A DNA stretch of 64,000 nt. Origin: Methanocella paludicola SANAE (lineage in GTDB: Archaea > Halobacteriota > Methanocellia > Methanocellales > Methanocellaceae). The stretch is taken from the NCBI RefSeq assembly GCF_000011005.1, contig NC_013665.1, positions 1 to 64,000 of the forward strand, written 5' to 3'. A program made the position numbers and the translations under genes. The notes under the pieces were generated by a model. The model made no database searches, was not told the DNA's origin, and was given only the letters and a program-made list of their open reading frames with translations. The stretch's first letter is position 1. The number at the start of each line of letters is the position of its first letter. Of this stretch, positions 59,897 to 64,000 are shown piece by piece.

Positions 59897-62140
59897 ATGA
59901 AAAAAGTGAGAATTTTGGCCCGTGGCATTGTCCAGGGCGTGGGGTTCCGCCCCTTTGTTCACAATCTTGCCGTCGCTCATTCTTTGTCCGGCCATGTCAA
60001 GAACCTGGGCACGAGCGTCGAGGTCGTGGCCGAGGGGAAGGACGCCGATGTGGACGCCTTCGTGGAGGGCATGAGGCGCGGGCCAAAGCTGTCGAGGATC
60101 GACTCGCTTGACGTATCGGAGGAGCCGTATAGCGGAGACTACCGTGACTTTCGCATAGAGAAAAGCTCGGCGTCGGGCTTCGGGGGTTTCATCCCGCCCG
60201 ACACCGGCATCTGTAATAATTGCCTGGAGGACATGCGGGGCGAGTCCCGGTTCAAGGACTACTGGGCGGCCTCGTGCGTGGACTGCGGCCCCCGGTACGC
60301 CATCATGGACACCCTGCCCTACGACAGGGACAACACCACGATGACGGACTTCCCCTTCTGCGAGGACTGCCTCCGGGACTATAAGGATCCGAAGAATAGG
60401 CGCTATCATGCACAGGGATTCTCCTGCCCGAAGTGCGGGCCCCGGCTATACTTATACGGAGAGGACCGCAAGCCCCTGGCGCCGCCGGTCGAGGAGACCA
60501 TCCGGCTCCTGAACGAGGGCAGGATACTTGCCATCAAGGGCGTTGGCGGTTTCCATTTATGCTGCAAGATGGACGTGACCCCTCTGCTGAGGCAGCGCCG
60601 GAACCGGCCCGAGCAGCCCTTCGCCCTCATGGCGCCCCTTCCAGTCATAGAGAAGTACGCTCACGTCAACGAGGGCGAGCGGGGACTGCTGGATTCTATG
60701 CAGCGGCCCATCGTACTATTAAGACGGAAGCACGGCGTGCCCGAGTCGGTCGCCCCGGGCCTGCACACGGTGGGCTTCATGACCCCGTACACGGGCTTCC
60801 ACCACTTACTCTTCAAGGATATCGGCGAGCCTCTGATCATGACTAGCGCCAACCTCCCGTCCGAGCCCATGGTCAAGGACAACGAGGAGGCCTTCCGGCG
60901 CCTCAAAGGTATCGCCGACTATTACCTGTTGCACGACCGCCGTATCCTGAACAGGTGCGACGACTCTGTGCTCCGCTATAACGACGGCATGTTCTTCACG
61001 CGCATGGCCCGGGGCTATGCACCCGCCATGTTCCCCATGAAAAAGAGCTCGCCGAAGGCGATCCTGGCCATGGGCCCCGAGCTGAACTCCTCCGTATCCA
61101 TATACAAGGATAATCTCTGTTACACGTCCCACCACCTGGGCCACATCAATAACCCTCTGGCCCTGGACTTTTTACGCGAAACGGTGGACAGGCTGCTCAA
61201 GATGACCAAGGTGACCCCCGAGATCGTGGTCACCGACATGCACCCGTCCTTCCTCTCGTCCCGGCTGGGCAGGGAGCTGGCGCAGCAGTTCAAGGCCGAC
61301 GTCGTCACGGTCCAGCATCACCGGGCCCACATCGGCTCCCTGGTCGTGGAGGGCGTGGAGCTCGAGGACGTCGTGGGCGTGGCCATGGACGGCGTGGGAT
61401 ACGGCGAGGACGGCACCGTGTGGGGCGGGGAGATATTCCACGGCGGAGCGCACCCCGCGGGATTATTGCCAGTGCCCATGCCCGGCGGGGACCTGGCCAC
61501 GAAGTTCCCGATGCGCATGGTTGCGGGGATCCTATACGGCAGCGTCGACGAAGGCCGGCTTCTCAGGATCATGGAGGCGAACATGGGGCCGACCGAGGCG
61601 CAGGTCATCCTGAAGCAGGTCGAGCGCAAGGTCAACGTGGCCTACTCGTCCAGCGCGGGCCGGGTCCTGGACTCTGTGGCCGCCCTGCTGGGCGTGTGCT
61701 ACAGGCGCACCTACGAGGGAGAGCCGGCCATGAAACTCGAAAGCTTCGCCTTCCCCGGTGATGCTAACAAGGTCGATCTGCCCTGCGACATCATAAGGAT
61801 GGACGGCAGGAACGTGGTGGACTCCCGGAGCCTGCTGAGGGCCGTCGTGGACGCCATGGACGAGGGGAAGAACAGGCACGATATCGCGGCCTCGGCCCAG
61901 GTCTCGCTTGCCAGGGCCTTCGCCGAGCAGGCCTGCCGGGCGGCTAAAAAGAGCGGCGCCCCCGTCGTGGGGCTCAGCGGCGGAGTGGCGGTCAACGCGG
62001 CCATCGGCCGGACTATCGAAGATTACGTAAAAAGCGAGGGCCTAAAATTCGTCACGAACCATAAGTTGCCGTGCGGCGATGGCGGCGTGTCGTTCGGGCA
62101 GGCCGTGCTCGCCCGGGATATGATCTCGCCGACTATTTGA
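59897..62140 (+). CDS. hypF: Carbamoyltransferase HypF
   Basis: It makes the carbamoyl donor for the cyanide ligands of the [NiFe] hydrogenase centre. The full 747-residue architecture is visible: acylphosphatase domain RGIVQGVGFRPFVHNLA (about 9-25), two zinc fingers (CNNCLEDM...CVDCGPRYA and CEDCLRDY...CPKCGPRL, about 110-190), a YrdC-like domain and a Kae1-like domain with VQHHRAHIGS (about 472-481). All motifs are intact. No other hyp genes are adjacent, so maturation genes are dispersed. The last eight bases overlap the gene at 62133 on the opposite strand. Confidence 0.95.
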   Translation: MKKVRILARGIVQGVGFRPFVHNLAVAHSLSGHVKNLGTSVEVVAEGKDADVDAFVEGMRRGPKLSRIDSLDVSEEPYSGDYRDFRIEKSSASGFGGFIPPDTGICNNCLEDMRGESRFKDYWAASCVDCGPRYAIMDTLPYDRDNTTMTDFPFCEDCLRDYKDPKNRRYHAQGFSCPKCGPRLYLYGEDRKPLAPPVEETIRLLNEGRILAIKGVGGFHLCCKMDVTPLLRQRRNRPEQPFALMAPLPVIEKYAHVNEGERGLLDSMQRPIVLLRRKHGVPESVAPGLHTVGFMTPYTGFHHLLFKDIGEPLIMTSANLPSEPMVKDNEEAFRRLKGIADYYLLHDRRILNRCDDSVLRYNDGMFFTRMARGYAPAMFPMKKSSPKAILAMGPELNSSVSIYKDNLCYTSHHLGHINNPLALDFLRETVDRLLKMTKVTPEIVVTDMHPSFLSSRLGRELAQQFKADVVTVQHHRAHIGSLVVEGVELEDVVGVAMDGVGYGEDGTVWGGEIFHGGAHPAGLLPVPMPGGDLATKFPMRMVAGILYGSVDEGRLLRIMEANMGPTEAQVILKQVERKVNVAYSSSAGRVLDSVAALLGVCYRRTYEGEPAMKLESFAFPGDANKVDLPCDIIRMDGRNVVDSRSLLRAVVDAMDEGKNRHDIAASAQVSLARAFAEQACRAAKKSGAPVVGLSGGVAVNAAIGRTIEDYVKSEGLKFVTNHKLPCGDGGVSFGQAVLARDMISPTI

Positions 62141-62786
62141 AAAGCCCGAAAAAGCCCTTCTTCTTCGGCTTTTCCTCTTCGGGAGCCTTTTTCTTTCCCT
62201 TCTTCTGCGCCTGAGTCTGCTTTCCCTTTGCCGCCGGCTTAACCTTATCAGCGGCCTTCTCCGGCTCTGCCTTCCCGGGCGACTTCGGAGGCTGGACCAC
62301 GTGCCCCTTCCCGGGCTCTGCCTTTTTTATCGCCTCGGCGCCCATCTTCTTCAGCTCGGGGTAGTCCATGTCGTCATTCACGACCATCTTGCCCTGGATG
62401 TGCTTCGAGGGGGGCCTGCCCTGGATCTCGATGAGGCCGCCGACGTCGAGGGAGCCGAACCTCACGCCCGGGCGGACGAACGCGCCGCCCTGGACCGCCA
62501 CGTGGCCGATAACGCTGGCGTTGTCCAGCGCCTTGAGGTCCCCGTATGCGGTGACATCCCCATAGACCACGGAGCCCGGCCCCAGGATGACGTTCCTCGC
62601 CCTCACGCTGCCCGTCACCTGGGCGTTCTTTCCAAGCTCCAGGTCGCCGTCGATGGCCACCTGCTCCATGCACCGGGCGTTCATGCCCAGGATGAGGTTT
62701 ATGCGGTGGGTGATAGGCCTGGCGTAGCTTGAATTCTTCATGATGATGAGCGTGTTCGAATCCTTGTGGGCACGAATCGAAGCCAT
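62133..62786 (-). CDS. Bactofilin-like polymer-forming protein, 217 aa
   Basis: A beta-helix protein of the bactofilin family. The core (about 40-125) is a run of short repeats with alternating hydrophobics: EQVAIDGDLELGKNAQVTGS, ARNVILGPGSVVYGDVTA and VIGHVAVQGGAFVRPG. The C-terminal 80 residues are Lys/Ala/Pro rich and disordered, ending KKKGFFGLFK, a likely amphipathic membrane-binding end. Bactofilins form filaments in bacteria; archaeal ones are barely characterised. Overlaps the hypF stop on the other strand by eight bases. Confidence 0.78.
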   Translation of the reverse strand: MASIRAHKDSNTLIIMKNSSYARPITHRINLILGMNARCMEQVAIDGDLELGKNAQVTGSVRARNVILGPGSVVYGDVTAYGDLKALDNASVIGHVAVQGGAFVRPGVRFGSLDVGGLIEIQGRPPSKHIQGKMVVNDDMDYPELKKMGAEAIKKAEPGKGHVVQPPKSPGKAEPEKAADKVKPAAKGKQTQAQKKGKKKAPEEEKPKKKGFFGLFK

Positions 62787-63231
62787 TTTAAGCAGATCCC
62801 TTAAGCTATTAGTTCTCCCATCGGATATAAAAATTTTTCAGCCCGGCCTGGGGCTTATCTACCTGTCGCTGGCTTAACGAAAAACTGTTTCGGCCGCGTC
62901 GGTAATAATTCGTTTTTATTTGTCGCCGTCCCCTGCCAAATTCAACGTATCGTGCTACGTCAGGCCGGTATTATATGGAAGCGCTTACTCGGCGGTTATC
63001 TTCTCTCGAGAAATATTATGCTCATTTGGATAAAAAACCAGTAAACTAGTGGCTGCACTACATGGTAAATGCCTTATGGCCCGCAGGACGGGCGCATGTA
63101 AAAATGAGTCCGAAGCTCTGCCTTTTACATGGGACGGGCAGGGCCAGGCAGGCCAGTATTCCGCTTAAAACATGACGGGGCCGACAAAATATCAAAATAA
63201 TAATATATATTTATCGGTGGCAGAGTCCATT
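62787..63231. other. 445-base intergenic region with candidate structured RNA
   Basis: No coding frame was found. Hairpins are present: GCCCG-CAGGA-CGGGC at 63079-63093, and CATGTAAAA at 63095-63103 paired with TTTTACATG at 63123-63131 around a 19-base loop holding GAGTCCGAAGCTC. The promoter of the peroxiredoxin gene is at the end: AATAATATATATTTATC (63196-63212) about 27 bases before its ATG, which suggests a leaderless transcript. The rest shows no feature. Confidence 0.5.
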
Positions 63232-63795
63232 ATGCTCAGGATCAACGAGAAAGCCCCCGACTTCGAGGCCGAGGCATACCAGAACGACCGCATAAAAAAG
63301 ATCAAGTTCTCCGATTACCACGGGAAGTGGATGGTCCTGGTGTTCTACCCCGGGGATTTCACCTTCGTATGCCCTACGGAGCTGCAGGAGCTGGGGGAGC
63401 TATACGACGACTTCAAAAAAGAGGGCGCCCAGGTGCTAAGCGTGAGCAAGGACACGGTGTTCGTGCACAAGGCCTGGCACGATAACTCGCCGGCCATCAG
63501 CAAGATACAGTACCCGATGGTGGCCGACCCGTCAGGAAAGATATGCCGCGAGTTCGGCACGCTCATCGAGGACGAGGGGCTCTCGCTCAGGGGCAGCTTC
63601 GTCATCGACCCGGACGGCTTCCTGAAGTGCATGGAGATCCAGGATAACAACATCGGCCGGAGCATGCGGGAGCTCCTGCGTAAGCTGCAGGCGGCCAAAT
63701 TCGTCAGGGAACACAAGGGACGGGCCTGCCCGGCGAGCTGGGAGCCCGGGGAGGAGACCCTGAAGCCGGGGCTGGACCTGGTCGGCAAGATCTAA
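63232..63795 (+). CDS. 2-Cys peroxiredoxin (AhpC type)
   Basis: A functional peroxiredoxin of 187 residues that reduces hydrogen peroxide and organic peroxides. The peroxidatic Cys is in the classic block FTFVCPTELQELG (about 45-57). The resolving Cys is in GRACPASWEPGEE (about 163-175). A 20-residue upstream extension of the frame (from 63172) is rejected: the TATA box lies inside it and ATG 63232 gives the normal MLRINEKAPDF opening. Contrast with the cysteine-less relative at 2976. Confidence 0.94.
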   Translation: MLRINEKAPDFEAEAYQNDRIKKIKFSDYHGKWMVLVFYPGDFTFVCPTELQELGELYDDFKKEGAQVLSVSKDTVFVHKAWHDNSPAISKIQYPMVADPSGKICREFGTLIEDEGLSLRGSFVIDPDGFLKCMEIQDNNIGRSMRELLRKLQAAKFVREHKGRACPASWEPGEETLKPGLDLVGKI

Positions 63796-63879
63796 TTTTT
63801 GCAGGGGGCGCAGGAAAGACGCACGTGTAACCGAAATGTTAATATGATAAGTGTTACATCTGTGTGTTGTCTTTTACAC

Positions 63880-63955
63880 GCCTCGGTGGCTTAGCCGGCA
63901 TAGCGCGTCCTTGGTAAGGACGAGGTCGCGAGTTCAAATCTCGCCCGAGGCTCCA
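63880..63955 (+). tRNA. tRNA-Thr (anticodon GGT)
   Basis: Acceptor GCCTCGG/CCGAGGC, anticodon stem CGTCC/GGACG around loop TTGGTAA, T arm with TTCAAAT. Anticodon GGT decodes ACC/ACT threonine. Discriminator T, followed by CCA that is encoded in the DNA, unlike the other two tRNAs in this window. AT-rich TTAATATGATAAG at 63839 may be the promoter box. Confidence 0.94.
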
Positions 63956-64000
63956 GATTTTCTCAGGTTCTTTTCGCGGGCTCATCCGCCCTAACGATAA

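Noticed and set aside
1-64000. CRISPR array
   Set aside because: No run of regularly spaced identical repeats was seen; the only repeats are the palindromic elements and the kinase-unit ends.

Overview
The window is archaeal and most likely from a Methanocella-type methanogen (order Methanocellales). It has an Orc1/Cdc6 initiator, aIF6, L18Ae/L31e/L39e, S19e, prefoldin alpha, PDCD5, DNA topoisomerase VI, class I lysyl-tRNA synthetase, Cdc48 and AMP phosphorylase. Starts use GGAGG-type ribosome binding sites or TATA-driven leaderless transcripts. Many PAS histidine kinases sit beside methanogen-type genes such as HypF and an iron-sulfur flavoprotein. The genus is inferred from this gene mix and the GC-rich codon use; no rRNA lies in the window.

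Layout. 1-1900: a replication origin with origin recognition boxes upstream of cdc6. 1.9-7.3 kb: a KGG-repeat stress protein, a signal peptidase, a cysteine-less peroxiredoxin-like protein, a cupin, a secreted beta-propeller and a GH15 glucoamylase. 7.3-11.5 kb: a nine-gene minus-strand translation operon (S19e, PDCD5, PP-loop protein, L39e, L31e, aIF6, L18Ae, prefoldin alpha, FtsY). 11.7-16.3 kb: a two-gene ATP-grasp ligase pair, UPF0147, a presenilin-like protease operon and a metallophosphoesterase. 16.4-24.6 kb: a KaiC/kinase/HAD phosphatase operon, a radical SAM protein, LysRS, a gamma carbonic anhydrase-CoaD-DUF84 operon and a DNA glycosylase. 24.8-28.9 kb: tRNA-Pro, a receiver-like remnant, a PAS kinase, a second KGG protein and secreted proteins. 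29-39 kb: thioredoxin, a divergent topoisomerase VI, a glycosyltransferase, a ferredoxin/GTPase pair, an AT-hook protein, a second signal peptidase and a flavoprotein.

39.2-45.9 kb is the most unusual stretch. Three related histidine kinases, one with a ruined ATP-binding domain, lie between tRNA-Arg(GCG) and a 15-base copy of that tRNA's 3' end. A frameshifted cas1-like C-terminal remnant lies just inside the far copy. A third, imperfect copy of the core and shared flanking sequence lie between the kinases. This resembles repeated insertion or duplication at a tRNA 3' end.

46-64 kb: a prenyl synthase, Cdc48, glucose dehydrogenase, AMP phosphorylase, a PIN protein, a DUF5814-type helicase, two winged-helix regulators, HypF, a bactofilin-like protein, a 2-Cys peroxiredoxin and tRNA-Thr. 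A palindromic repeat of about 140-160 bp recurs at 13.8, 34.2 and 54.5 kb, with a fragment at 58.4 kb, always against gene 3' ends. No CRISPR array, integrase or transposase gene was seen.
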